Of a stretch of 64,000 nt of DNA, positions 47,220 to 59,815 are shown piece by piece (positions within the stretch are counted from its first letter, which is position 1; every line of letters begins with the position of its first letter). Source of the stretch: Kalaharituber pfeilii (taxonomy: Eukaryota; Ascomycota; Pezizomycetes; Pezizales; Pezizaceae); NCBI GenBank assembly GCA_015179045.1, contig WHUZ01000010.1, positions 744,001 to 808,000 of the forward strand. The letters are read 5' to 3'. Below the pieces are notes generated by a model. It made no database searches, had not been told where the DNA came from, and saw only the letters and a program-made list of their open reading frames with translations. Both the position numbers and the translations under genes were made by a program.

Positions 47220-47512
47220 CATTCTGGCTCTGGCATGTGCCATCCATGTGGCGTTTCTTAACTTGGCAGCAATGCGGTAGGAGGATTGTGGGTGCACGAG
47301 TAACAGCGAGGAACTGAAAGGTGGCGAGGGAGACGCGGCCGGCCGCACGCAGTCACGGGAGCGAGTCTGTAGCCATAGATTCTTGCACGTGAGGGGACTT
47401 CTCTGCGGACAAAGGACATCAATATGCCGGGAGGACAGGGGGCCGAAGGCTGCGTGGCTGGGCTCTGGACGCGCAGGGCGGCTGTGGCTGGGGAGAGGGG
47501 GGCAGCAGGGCG

Positions 47513-47581
47513 GGCTGAGGGCTGAGGGCTGAGGGCTGAGGGCTGAGGGCTGAGGCTGAGGGCTGAGGGCTGAGGCTGAGG
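47513..47581 (+). repeat. 7-bp GGGCTGA minisatellite
   Basis: About ten units of GGGCTGA with some 6-nt GGCTGA variants. It is not the fungal telomere repeat TTAGGG and lies far from any end. Confidence 0.88.
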
Positions 47582-47589
47582 GGCCGAGG

Positions 47590-50500
47590 ACTGAGGAGTC
47601 TGCCCCGGCGCCTGGGGACACCGGAGGCCGCAGCGGGCGGCTGCCGTGGTCTGTACTCCGGCTGGTCGCTGTGCGTGGCGGGCGTCGCGGCCTTTAAATA
47701 CCCGCCCCGCGCCAGGGTGTGCTGCGCTGCACGCGCGGTCCCGGGGTCGCTGCCTGCAGAAGGCGCCGGCGGGTGTGCAGCAGCATAGCGGGCCCTTTGG
47801 ACCCTCTTCTTCCGCTCGCCATCCCTACCTGCCACACCACCTCCTCTCCCCCCATCCAACAATCCTTCCCCCCTCCAAACTCCTCCAACCCCCCCGCCCA
47901 AAACTGCTTGCTGTTTCTTCAGTTCTCAATACCATGCTTTTTTTCCTGCCATTCATGCACATTCGGTCTCCATCCAGCATGCCTCAAGCCGGGGATAACT
48001 CACACTTGAGAAGCTTCTGCATGATGATCTTGTACAGCTGTGGCTCCAGGCTCACTCCCCACATGCCACACTCTCTCTGAAGTGCCAGTACATACATGTT
48101 CCTGAGCGTCTCCTCTCCCCGCCTTGATTTTCACTATCCCTAGCCGTCTGTGCCTAACCTGATCTCATGAGGGCTCACAGAAATTTCTGGCAATTGGTTC
48201 CAAGGCTAGAATCCCTAACCTCTTCTGCCAGTCACCGCCAACTACTCATTGTGGCAGGGATAACGCCAGTAAGAAAACGAGCCGATCGGTCATGCATTTA
48301 CGAGGAAAGGAGGAGGAGGAAAAAAAAAAAAAAAAAAAAAGATAGAAAGAAAGAAAGAGAGAAAGTAAAGAAAGAAAAACTGAGTAGGGAGCAAGAGGAA
48401 GGAAGGAAGGGGGATAAATATTATCGAGTTCAAACTTGATCTGAGAAGGTAAGCCAGCTTTTATTGTGCCACTACTAACCAGTATTACACTATATCAAAA
48501 AATTACATTCTCTAACATGAAGATTAGGAAATAGATTTGCCTTCGGCAACTTGTACCGAGCTTCGAATCGGCGGGGATCTGAGAGGCCTATTGGACCACA
48601 ATGGATCTGCATTCATTCATTTTCTGATTTTGCGGCTAGCGGCTGTCATTTCCAGGCAGTAATTGAACAGATTGAGGGGCGGGATTGCCGAGTGGCTTAA
48701 CTCTCACCTTGATAGAGACATCCGTAAGTTGTGTAGATCGACAAGCTTTTATCATCTGTGTTACCCTGAATGCTAATACAACCTGTTGAATATCTCGCTG
48801 TCGATTAGAATATTCTTGTGATAGATTTTCGGTATATTGATATAACCGTATTTGCATAGATGCCTTAGAATGATAGCTCTCATCACTTAGTTAATCCAGC
48901 CGCTCGGCACCTCAACAACCGAGTTGTTTGCATTTCATAATAAGTTTATTCTACTCACTTCGATTACTCAACATGCTGTTTGCTTTTCACAGGAAGCAAA
49001 GTTATATCTAGAAAAACTAATGGAATGCCTACTTATGGTTGGTGAATATATAGCTCTTATATATTTTCTTGGCCGAGTTGTTGTCATAGGCGTTAAACGG
49101 GGATGCAGCAGTGACGCAACTTGCATGGCGGCGTGGCGGCGGGATTGCTACCAATGAAGGAATTATACTCAGTGCCCCACACGCTGGTAGTAACAAACGT
49201 TAATCTCTTATTCTCTTCCCGGCTTGGCAACTTGTCGCTCAATGTCTTTTTAAGTAGTGAGTATTTTTTTGTAAGTGTTCAGCAGTCAATTATTGTCTTC
49301 GATTTCCTTTGTCAGTTGCTTATGGGTAAGGATTCTTCGAAGTGCGGCAGGCTAACCTTACATTGCTAAGCAAACAGCGATCACTATTACATGTTGATGA
49401 TATGCGATGGGATAAGGTAGCCGCTGGACTTGCATATCATTACCGAATAAGGCAGTCCAACGACTGCAGATGCATGAGAAGCATGACCGTATAGTGCATT
49501 TTATGCTTACACTTTCTGAACGTGGCGAGAGCGATTTCGTTTGACATTTGGCAAGCGACTCTATTGTCGCTGTTCGGGGTCCCTCAGTTCTCCTTGACCC
49601 TAAGCTTACTCAATATTCCAATCAATTGATGCACGCCCTGCAATGGAAGATCGGTGTTAATCGGGTCTTCTGCAACTGGCCAGTGCACGAGGATAAATGC
49701 ATAGCCAAGTGTTACATATGTATGTAATCACATCGATTTCAATAACTGGACGGGAATACTGCTCCGTGTGTTAGCTTGGACGGTTAGAGAGCAGGGTCTG
49801 GTCCAGTCTTGGTTGGCATTAATGACCCTGAATTCTTTTTCAATGTCGATCATGAACAGGGGAGACTATCTATGCAGGATTCGAGGTAGGTTCAGTTAGG
49901 GTGGGCGTCAAAACCAAAGTGGACGACATACGCTGCAGATAGATAGCTGCAGAAGATTGAGGAACGAGGCCAGGTCATATGCTGCGTGTCATGCATTCAC
50001 ATTGATGGACGGACATGGTTGTGGGTTCTACTTGCTGGTTTGTCATAGCAAATCGGCCTTTGAGTGTGGGCACATGTAGGCGGTCACTAATTAGATTTTT
50101 TTGGTCGAGGCCCCTGAATGCTTCGCAGAGACCACTGAGTGTTCCTAGACTAGAGCAAGGCGGAGATTTGGCCTTCGGGAAGCAGCTAGTAGGCGAAAAG
50201 TAAAGTAGCAGACAACGTACACGGAAACGCTACTTATCGTTGAAGAAGCAGCCGGCGCAATTCGCTAGGCATATTAGTGGTGGTACAACTGGTAATGGAC
50301 ATCTAAACAGTAAGGAAGTCTCGGGAGATACACATAGCATTCGGCACGCTGTCAGGGTGATCACTTGACTGACATACGTACGTAGCCCAAGTGCCTGGTG
50401 CCCCGAACGACCTTCAAGTATGCTACATAATCCTACCGACAGCGGCGTGCAACGCTGCTGACTTTGGTGAGAAGGATATAACTGTTAGATTAATTGGTTT

Positions 50501-50760
50501 ACTATCCATACACATATAATCAACATTAATACATAATCCACATTTATTTTGCATACACCTATATATTCGGTTTTAGAAAAAGTTTATGGACGGGGTATAC
50601 AGGGACTTGAGTTGTTGTTGAACAAGTACTTACCCGTGACTTATGGATCAGTACGTAAGCAGTATAAGACATGCATCCGAGCGGGACCCTCCTTTGCAAG
50701 TCTTTTCTTTGGTACTGTTCGAAAAATCAAGTTAAAAAAATCAATAAAATAGCTGAAGAA
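47590..50760. other. intergenic, no gene supported
   Basis: It contains a 21-A run at 48320..48340 followed by A/G-rich AAAG repeats to about 48420, and otherwise unremarkable DNA. Confidence 0.4.
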
Positions 50761-50763
50761 TTG

Positions 50764-50801
50764 CATAATAATAATAATAATAATAATTAATTATAATAAT
50801 A
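50764..50801. repeat. (AAT)n microsatellite
   Basis: Seven AAT units, a TTAATTAT interruption, then two more. Confidence 0.85.
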
Positions 50802-53204
50802 GACTGCAAGAATGGGTATCACAGAGTCTAAATTCTTTCTCAGAATTCAAAAAAGGAGTACTTCTGGTTTGATTTGTTGTGTTTTTCTCAGGGGAGTCCT
50901 CTTGGATGCATGCTCGTGATTCCAAGGCTTAGTAAAGCTTTTTTTTCTTATACTGCATAGTCCCCGAGGGCTTTTGCCTACGCACTGTACATAACTCTAC
51001 TTATAGCACTTACTTTTTAACTTCAACTTATGCTGGTGACTGTTCTGCCCACATAGAGGTTAAAAAATTTTGCTCCGCAAAGTCTTATTTACATACCACA
51101 ACACCATGGTCTAATTGAGCATGCCAGGATGTACTCCAGCTCTCTCTTTTGGACACCGTTGAAACGGTTTAATCTTGGACCACCTCTCTGTTCATGTTCA
51201 AACCGTTCCTGGAACAAATCGTTCCCGTTTTTCAGGAACTCTTTGAACGGCGCCGTTCAACTCAACTTTGAATAACTCTTACTTTTATTGCATGTTGAAT
51301 GATTTTGTACTGCGGCGGGCCCGGTTCGAGCCTGGGCGGGCGTAGGAATGCATCCTTATGCAAAACGTTTTGCAAATATGTACTCGAGGCTACCGGAAAG
51401 TCTGGCGAATTATGCAGCGCCAAAGTACTCACGTGCAGCTGCCAAGGTACTGTGGGAATCTTGGCGCTTGATGATGCAACGGTGGATAATAACTCAAGAT
51501 GGAAGGGGGGACCATGAAGGCCTAGATGAGACTATGTAAGGGGGAAAGGGGGACTATGACAGCCTGGATGAGACTATGCGAGAGGGAAGGGGGGCCCTGA
51601 GGGACTGAGGAGCAGCGATTACTACAAGGGGGAAGGGGACCGGAGGATGATGGGTATATAAGGAGGGGGAGAAGGAGGCTTGTTTCTATCATCATCATCA
51701 TCGCCGAGGGTGATCACAGTATAACTAGGTTGTTATTCTGTCAGTCTTGCAGTGTTTCATAGTCCTCTTCAGTTACAGTGAACCGGTCTTCGTCTTGTGC
51801 CTCGTGGTTATCTCTAGTCCTTTTACTATTGTGTGTTCTTGTTCCCCTCCTCCGAACTTTCCTCGATCCCTCCCACAGTACCCCGATTTGTACAGAGAAC
51901 TGCACTTTTGGTAGGCTCAAAATTAGTACACATCGAGTAGTTGCCAGATAAGCAGGGTTGCTACAATAAATAAATAAATAAACAATGGCCCATACAATGA
52001 GATAACCACTCTTCATCCACTCAGTAGCCCTTCAATTATATTTCCAGCTTGACAGCTATAGCTTCCTACTATTTTATAGTTAATAGTACCTCCTCCATGA
52101 GCTTGATAGCTTGCTACTGGATAGACCACTTCCACTGACCCAGTTTGAGGCAATGCCTTATAAGTTTCCTATGTCTGGTATTATATACATTATACTTACA
52201 TCTTACAATTGCAAGAGTCTTTTGAGTAGATTCTGGTGGTCAGTTTCCAGGTATATGATTCTACAGAATTTCAGATGTGAGAGTTTTTTGATGGTTGTGC
52301 GGTTGCGGTGGTTGCATATTTGTATGTGTCGAAAAGATTTTATGGTTTCTCATACAAAAAGTTCGCCAGACTTTCCGGCACCCCCGAGTATGATACGTAA
52401 CTCAACAAGGTGGTTTCAGTCGCATACCACACAGAAATAATTCGCATATTTTAGCGCTTTTGGACCTCCCCACACCTTCGTTTATGTACCCCGCAATCCG
52501 CATGCATAAATACACTAGGTATGATAGGGTATGTATATGGCCATCGCCCCCACATCACCTCCAAGCTCCCGGCTTGCGAATTTGAAGCATAACTCCGTAA
52601 TTAGCTACCGTGTAACATGTTTTTTATAGCCAATCATAATTCGCGATTTTTTTATTTCTAGAAAAAACCATTACATCATAAGCTTTCTTCTATCCGTAGT
52701 TGAAGTTTATTGTGAGGTTGCATGTAGATAATTGTAGTTGATGAGTGAATTAATAAGGGGAAAAAGAATTAGAATCTCTGAAGGAATATCTGAATAGCGT
52801 AACTAAGTTGCAAACCGAATTGACCCTCCTCCATAGTAGGAAAAGATTACTCCGAACGGGCAAAAATACAAACGAAAGAAGCGAAGCACACTAAAAAGAG
52901 TGTAAGAGTGTGTGAGAGCAACGCAAAAAAACCGTCCACAGCTATTCATGTTCATCCAACACTGAGAAGCCAATTTCAAATTAGACAAGAACACAAATAA
53001 GAGACTAGAATACAAAGTAATGAAATCAAACAAATAAGTAACCCCATGAAAACAACCAGGACACCATACTCCCAGCAGACTCTCTCGTTCACCACCCCTC
53101 TCCCCCCGAATATCTCCTGATCCCGGAAAATCAATAAGCATATTTCAATACCCCAATGCATACAATCCTTAGATCCTGCCATCGTCTGTACTGATCTTGC
53201 CAGT
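50802..53204. other. intergenic; possible old LTR-type debris
   Basis: 51480-51700 repeats AGATGAGACTATG and GGGGGAAGGGG words, followed by TATATAAGGAGG and (CAT)n at 51690. This resembles a decayed LTR promoter region, but no paired LTR, primer site or polymerase frame was found. 52750-53200 is the 3' flank of the next gene. Confidence 0.3.
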
Positions 53205-54407
53205 TCATATACCCCTAATTTTTCCAATCGCAACAACTTTTCTCACACCCCTCTTCCACTGGCCAAACCATTTCCCTACCTCTCCTTCCCCGTTCTCATA
53301 ATGTGATGTAACCCTTCCTCCACGCCTTGGATTGATCACCCCGCTCCTCCACACATCTTCTCCAATCGAATGCCTTGGTGGAGCGTAATAAGTGCCGTCT
53401 AACCCCGGTTCAATTGCTATCGATCTGGAAATCAATACATTCTTGAGGTCCAACCTATGCTCATGGCCCTTACTTCTGACTCTCGTGCACTTGCGTCCAG
53501 ATACGATCTCCAAATCCCCCTCTGCCGCTGATCTCTTGTCATCAAACTTTGAGCTTCGATGTTTGTTCGAGTCTTGAGCAGCAGGCGTATTTGGAGGCGC
53601 CGGCGGCACCGGAGGAATATTGCGGCCTTCGGTAGTTTGGGGTCTGCAATTATTTTTGTCGATACTGATTCCGCTACCATGGTTGATCTTCAGCTTCTTG
53701 TCAATCCTGCTAAACGTGGTGCTAACCCAATGCTTTAAACTGAACGGGCATCTGCAGGTTGCATCTCCAGTTTCTGAATTCCCACCACATGCCGTGCATT
53801 TGTTACGGTTTCGACCACGTATTACGCTAAGATGAGTGACAATATCAGGTCCGAAGCCCCCACTACTGCCACTCCGTATGACACCGCAATCACCATCATC
53901 CAACGAGAAGCGTGATTGAGATGGTGAATCTAGAATTGAGTAAACAAAGGGTAGAGGGGCACGATGGTGCCAGTAGTTTGGAGGATCATGAGCCTGTGTT
54001 GAAGAAGACGGTTCAGGGCTTGGGAGCCCAAAATGGCCTCTTGATCGGGGTGTAGAGGAAGCTGCTGGTTGCATAGGCGATCTAGCGTAAGCTGGTGGGA
54101 GAATGGTTGCATCTGTGAGAGGAGATACTCCAGTCTCGAACAGAGAAACTCCGTATCTGCGTTCACTGTGGGTTCTGCGGGAATAATCTAGACAATCATA
54201 ACAGGCTGCTTGATTTCCAAGGGATGCTTGATTCCAGATTCCATTATGTATAGGTATTTCATCATGAGAGGCAAATGAAGAGGAGTATTGTGAACTTGAG
54301 CTAGAGTATACATCTCTCTCGAGAATTGGAGTAGAAGTGCGCAGGTCGCCCATAGCCTCATCAAACGAGACTGAAGTAATACCCTCATATGGGTTGACTG
54401 TTGTCAT
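53205..54407 (-). CDS. hypothetical protein, single exon
   Basis: 400 residues from the ATG at 54407 (MTTVNPYEGITSVSFDEAM). The frame stays open upstream to 54581, but a TATATAA on the minus strand near 54520 lies inside that part, so the 54407 start is preferred. The protein is hydrophilic and Ser/Pro-rich (SSSSSQYSSSF, PSPEPSSSTQAHD) with no signal peptide or membrane segment. A possible small metal site is CTACGGNSETGDATCRCP near 220. PPVPPAPP lies near 280, and the C-terminus is basic. I recognise no family. Length, composition and promoter support a real, probably lineage-restricted gene. Confidence 0.6.
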   Translation of the reverse strand: MTTVNPYEGITSVSFDEAMGDLRTSTPILERDVYSSSSSQYSSSFASHDEIPIHNGIWNQASLGNQAACYDCLDYSRRTHSERRYGVSLFETGVSPLTDATILPPAYARSPMQPAASSTPRSRGHFGLPSPEPSSSTQAHDPPNYWHHRAPLPFVYSILDSPSQSRFSLDDGDCGVIRSGSSGGFGPDIVTHLSVIRGRNRNKCTACGGNSETGDATCRCPFSLKHWVSTTFSRIDKKLKINHGSGISIDKNNCRPQTTEGRNIPPVPPAPPNTPAAQDSNKHRSSKFDDKRSAAEGDLEIVSGRKCTRVRSKGHEHRLDLKNVLISRSIAIEPGLDGTYYAPPRHSIGEDVWRSGVINPRRGGRVTSHYENGEGEVGKWFGQWKRGVRKVVAIGKIRGI

Positions 54408-54518
54408 TGTGAATGGGATGCCCTTGCTAATCGGAGGAACGAAGAGACGGATTGGGCGATGAGATATGAGGAACGTAAGTAGAAGCGGAGTGCGGCGAAC
54501 GGGGACCGCTTGCAGACC

Positions 54519-54527
54519 TTTATATAT
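54519..54527 (-). promoter_or_regulatory. TATA-like element upstream of the hypothetical gene
   Basis: TATATATAA on the minus strand, about 115 nt before the ATG at 54407. It decides against the longer start at 54581. Confidence 0.4.
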
Positions 54528-54530
54528 AAC

Positions 54531-56630
54531 GAAATTTAGGAATTGCACGGTACCTAGCGGCTGCGGAGCTGCTACTTGCAATAGCCATCCCTCCTCCCAC
54601 CAACCATAGTCACTTCTGTCACCCCTTCAGCTCAAAATGAGAGAACCGCCGAGTTTCCGCATAGACAAATGACACAAACTTTCGAGACTTCATCGAGATG
54701 GCTCGCATTTGAAGCATCAACCGCTAAACCACATAATCAATGGGCACCACAACCCCAACTTCGCCAATTATAGTGTGCATTTATGGGATGCTTACCCTTC
54801 ATCAATTTCAGTATAATTTCCAACCTCTCTTTGTCGAGAGAAGGATCTTTCAAATCTTGCATTCGAAGGATGCAACTGACGCTGGGGATGGCCGTTTTCC
54901 ATGTTGATTCTAACGCTCTGAGAAATATTTGATAATCAGCACCCGTGCAGAATCATCTACGAGAATGCCTGCTAAATTTAGCCTTGCATTGGCTCTGGGC
55001 TTGAGTTGGTTTGAGACATACCTTGGTTTCGTTTGTGGCACCTGTTTTTAAGGTGATCTTTGCGAGAACAGATAGGCTCTGCTACTGGGCAGATCTCCAT
55101 CTCAACGGAGGTGCAACAAAAGAAGAGAACGCAGTCGCGATGCAAACTTCAAGGGGAAGGTGTGGGGCAGGAATTGGGTTTTCTGGGAATGTCTTACTTT
55201 GTCCACCTCATCCTGCAGCTATCACATTGACATACACAAACCAGCCTTCAGGATCAATACTCCAGACCTTATTCCTCACAGCTGTTTGGATAGAATGAGA
55301 TTTTGAGTTCAGGGGGCCTAGCCCCGATAACTGAATAAACAATGCTGCTTTCTCCGAAGTAGTTCTCCCAGATTTAACTTTTCCCCAAGTACGGAGGTAG
55401 TTGATATCCCTTGGTCGGCAAGGGGGAGCATTTGACTATCCTGCTCACCATGCAGTGGAACAGTAATCCTGAAAGGGATCTAAACTCTGAAGGAACTGTG
55501 CACGTCCCAATCTGCAGAAAGTTCATTTTCCTAGCCCTATTAAATCTTGATTTCGCAATGTGTATGCCAGACGGAAGCAGGATGTGCTCCTACAGCAATA
55601 AGCTCTGTGCTTGCTTTTGTTATGGCAACCACTTTCCTTGGGGACATTACTGAAATCAGAGCCAGCCGCAACATGCGAAATCGAAAATTGTTACAGCAGA
55701 GGCGGCAGTTTGTAGTCTGAGAAACATCGGATTTGCATATGTGTTAATCAACTAAACCCGACCCGATTTCTCGCTACTTAAGGAATGAACTTCCAGACAC
55801 AGTCCCCTTACTTCCGGAAATTCAGTTTGTCAAGCTCGCGCTAGGAGTTGAGCGCAGCCCGTTGGGAATTTCCATTTTTGTGTGTCGATTTTTGAGAATA
55901 CCAATGTCATATAAAGCTAAATTATACGTACCGTCTCGCATTGTGTAAAACTGACCGCCATCTTTTTCTACTATGCGGGGCACCCAGGAATTGAGTTGGG
56001 GGAGGTGTAGGGCATGTCCGACTCTGTTCCTCAGATTCATATGATAAGAAGTGGGCTAAAAACTGACATTTGGATCGTTTACCAGTGTCTTATAAAAAAG
56101 TAAATAAAAGCAGTGGCATGAACTTCCGCCTATAATTTGTGTTCTGGAAGTGAAAGAGTTCAAATTGCAATGGCAATGCTTCAAGTCTTGGCAAATATCT
56201 CGCAAGATGTTCAACTCTTACAAATTTCCACTTGCATCCTAGTAACAGCTTATTCGGGTGGCTTGCAATCGAACCTAGAGTCGATCACCGCTTGGCGTAT
56301 GTAGTTATTTATTTCTCCAGTCCTTGAGAACATTCATCATTTGTACAACGATTCAATGTGCCTGTATATCAAATTGAAACGGTTCATCTAGCTTATTTGT
56401 TAGCTTTTTGGATAGAGTTCAGGGGAAATAGGTTTCTTCAAAGCGGCCGTCCCGGCCGCGTTACACCAAATAAAGTTTGTCGATAGCGTTTCTTAATCTT
56501 ATTAACATAGCTAAGTAGCGTAGTTTAGCGAGCCTCGTAGGGGCTGCGGTTGAAATTGTGCAGCTGCGCATGTGGGTGGATCACGCTTCGGGCTGTGGCG
56601 AAAGTACTAGCTTCACTGACATTGTTATAG
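54531..56630. other. intergenic, no gene seen
   Basis: Short frames only, with no motifs, RNA genes or clear repeats. Confidence 0.4.
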
Positions 56631-56661
<31 letters not shown>

Positions 56662-56701
56662 TCAGTACTCGCGTGCCGCCCTAAAGGCTATGGCGAGGAC
56701 A
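56631..56701 (-). mobile_element. LINE-like 3' end with 28-nt poly(A), copy 1
   Basis: On the minus strand, CCTCGCCATAGCCTTTAGGG then CGGCACGCGAGTACTGATAT runs into the A tail. The same end occurs at 60871-60930. Confidence 0.7.
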
Positions 56702-57687
56702 TTGTTATGGATATTTTTATGAGGCCAAACATTTCTTATTCCTGACTACTTCCTCATGATGAGGGATCATATTGTGATGTGTATCTTGATAGTGCCTCGG
56801 TGTCAAGATCGCCATTGAGAAGCCTTCTTCAAGTTTATTCCATCACAATATAATCCGCTTTGAAGCAGACTTCCAATCTGAGTGCAAGTCTCGACATAGC
56901 ACTACGGGCGGCATTCGAGTAATGATATATTTTTTTCTTTTTTTTTTCCTTTTTTTAAAAAAAACTCTTAGTGAAGGTACGTTAAATGGTAAGATGTCAA
57001 TAGCTTTTGTTTGGAAGAGCCAGAAAGACTTGAGTGCCCAGATACCTGTCGCAAGGTGCACTCTAGCCTTTTGTAATTTTCTACAGCAGTTGCTGCACTA
57101 CTCTTTATTATATGGGTAGTTCACTGAACAGAATATTACAGACAATTAGAGCTATGTGAGATACAAATATATAAAATACAGTTTTACATACCACCTTTGA
57201 TAATACGTTAAATACTCTGTATCTGCTTATGCATCTAGAAGATGCGCAGATATTAATGGTACTGTATTTACTTCCAAACTTTTGTGTGAGTAGCTTAAAA
57301 TTGAACGGTGCCGCTGTAGTGAGCCCTTTCAGTTCTATTGCCCATTTACTCGGCAATAAGGGACAATAGCTGTAATAGAGTGTCAAAATGGTTGATGACA
57401 GGAATACGGCTTTGGTAGTACTAAGTGTTCTTTGGGGGCCTCCTCAGCGCTCAATTGTATTTAACCCAGAAAATCCATCAAGGCCATTGTGCGCAGTGTA
57501 ATGTAGTGCAGCGTCATACATTGAGAGAATAGATCTGAGTTGTCGCTTATAATCTTCTTTCGGTTACTGTGGCTATGATATATGTACGAGAATGAGAAAT
57601 TGGACAGTGCTCACCTGATACAGCAGCTGCACAAGGGATGAGTTGTATAGGTATCTCGAACCTCTCGCCAACACCTGGACACGGAGG
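56702..57687. other. intergenic, no gene seen
   Basis: AT-rich with T-runs near 56930. No supported coding sequence. Confidence 0.4.
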
Positions 57688-57882
57688 CTAGACCTCAGAA
57701 GAGGAGCTGGAGCTTTGTGCTAGTGAAGCTGCACTCCACGGCTCTGCAAGCCACTGGAAAACTTCGCCTTGATCGAATTCAAGCTGTAGGATTCCCCGCA
57801 ATCCCGGGATGACTCGGGACAGGTAGTTCCTTGTACGGTAAGCGGATCGCCAGTGGCGTGCGCTAATATGCAGAGTTTTCAA
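57688..57882 (-). pseudogene. coding fragment, duplicated in inverse at 61475-61560
   Basis: The frame reads LHISARHWRSAYRTRNYLSR, VIPGLRGILQLEFDQGEVFQ, WLAEPWS and a Ser-rich end before the stop. The first ~25 codons recur in the opposite orientation at 61.5 kb with the frame kept (ARHWRSAYRTRNYLSGVIP). It looks like the C-terminal piece of a real protein, family unrecognised, with no upstream exon found. Confidence 0.45.
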
Positions 57883-57983
57883 GGGTGGTGAGCTCGCATG
57901 TACCCGAGGACAACTTCATGTACATCGAAGATATGGTTGCTACCCACTCACAGCTTTTCTCTTTCGCCTCCGCTGTCGCGGTA

Positions 57984-59813
57984 CTGTCGCTTACCTATTA
58001 GTGACCGAGCACCTATTAGTGACCGATCTCTTGGCACTCCTCCTCGTACAACTTCTACATGCAATATCTTCGGCGTCAGGCATGCTAGCAACATGAGGTA
58101 AATTGCAGAATATACAGCAGGTGCACCTGAATATTTGGAGGTTATTTGATGGCCACACTATATATACATCTTTTGTAATTCAATGATATGCAGAGCAATT
58201 ATAGCATTTTACCCCCCCTTGCATAGCGAAGGATAGTATACACTAAATATTATATGACTCTCCTCAACTATAGCTCTTCACACTCTCAAGTGGCTATAGA
58301 AGAAGATAGCTAACTTAAATGGTAATAGGATAAGGCTGCTCTGAATTTCGGTAGCTTCAAAGCAGTCACTGAAATGGCCGAAAATGCCGGAAGTGCCAAA
58401 ACTTCCAATATGCTCTTCTATTACTTGCAACAAGCAACTACATATACTAAAAATAACAGGATTCATAGTTATAAGACTACTCTTATGATTACGATAGTAT
58501 GTAATATAATTGAGAGTGTTGGCTACTAGGAAAACATCCTCAAGGATAGTATAGTATATTTCAGGACTGATAGTATTAATTGCTAGGAAAAATACTCTTA
58601 TGAGTGCGACAGCCTCTAGTAGGATAATAGGATTGGTAGACCTAATAGGTATCTATACCAACGATAGTATGTAGCTGCAGAATTAGCTGGTATAGAAGTA
58701 CCCTGACGGCTATAATAGCATATACCTAACTGACAGAATTAGTTGATAAAATGAACTTCTTACTCTATCAACATTGATAGCATATACTATAGTTGAGAGA
58801 GGAGGTAAGAATAATAGTATTACTGCCATGTACATCTATATAGAATGATATAGGGAGCAATACTAACAAAAATTTAGTATTTCTTATAGTAATATAATAA
58901 GCGGAATTGTGTCTGGATATATACTATCCTATAATGACCTTATAGGTATAATTAGCTGCAAGAACTTCTGTCAGGGTAGTTAGTGTCTTGTTATAGGTTT
59001 ACCACAACCATACGGTAGGCAGTCAGTGGATGCATATATGCAAGTGATATATGAGCTGATAGTACTAGCAACGGTGCTGGTGAGAGTGCCGGCGCTGGCA
59101 TCGCAGTCATATAAATCAGTGCTATATGAGCTACGCAGAGGACTAGCATATGTAGAGCACTCAGGACAAGGTCTATAGAGGGTAATGGTACTCTGATATT
59201 GAAGTAGCAGCAATTGGTATAAATTTGTGCTTGCTGATAGAATATAGCAATTGAAGAATTGGTTCATCATGTATCTACTACTTTAGTTATATAAAACACT
59301 ATTGATTATATCAAGAGCATAGAAATGCTGCTTTTAGAGTGGTATATTCATTGCAGTGAAGTATATTATGTGTGCAGCAGGACATACTGGCACCTTTAGC
59401 ACTTCCGGCACTTTCGGATATTTTGGTAACTGCTTTTGAGGCTACAGAAATCCACAGCGACCTATTCTACCATCATTTAGGTAGGCTACCCTTCTTCTAT
59501 AGTCACTTGAGAGTGCAAAGAGCTGTAGTTGAGGATAGTTATATAGTATTTAGTGTATGCTATCCTTCGCTATGCAAGGGGGGGGTAGAATGCTATAATT
59601 GCTCTGCATATCATTGAATTACAAAAGATGTATATATAGTGTGGCCATCAAATAACCTCCAAATATTCAGGTGCACCTGCTGTATATTCTGCAATTTACC
59701 TCATGTTGCTAGCATGCCTGACGCCGAAGATATTGCATGTAGAAGTTGTACGAGGAGGAGTGCCAAGAGATCGGTCACTAATAGGTGCTCGGTCACTATT
59801 AGGTAAGCGACAG
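57984..59813. mobile_element. 1.83-kb element with ~430-bp terminal inverted repeats
   Basis: Arms 57984..58415 and 59383..59813 are inverse complements with high similarity. Ends CTGTCGCTTACC are flanked by TA. Just inside each end CTATTAGTGACCGA is repeated twice. The ~970-bp centre is AT-rich, has no transposase, and contains a piece of repeat R1. This is a foldback-type non-autonomous DNA transposon. Confidence 0.87.
59040..59160 (-). repeat. dispersed repeat R1, copy C
   Basis: On the minus strand, CTAGTCCTCTGCGTAGCTCA, TATAGCACTGATTTATATGACTGCGATGCC matches the central part of copy A (GTCCTCTGCGTAGCTCATATAGCAC). It sits inside the centre of the long-TIR element. Confidence 0.6.
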
Positions 59814-59815
59814 TA

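Noticed and set aside
47513..47581. Telomeric or subtelomeric repeat
   Set aside because: The unit is GGGCTGA, not TTAGGG, and it is short and internal.
48660..48760. tRNA gene suggested by an A-box-like GCCGAGTGGCTTAA
   Set aside because: No matching B box, no acceptor stem and no cloverleaf could be drawn.
51300..51345. tRNA gene suggested by GGTTCGAGCC
   Set aside because: No A box upstream and stems do not pair.
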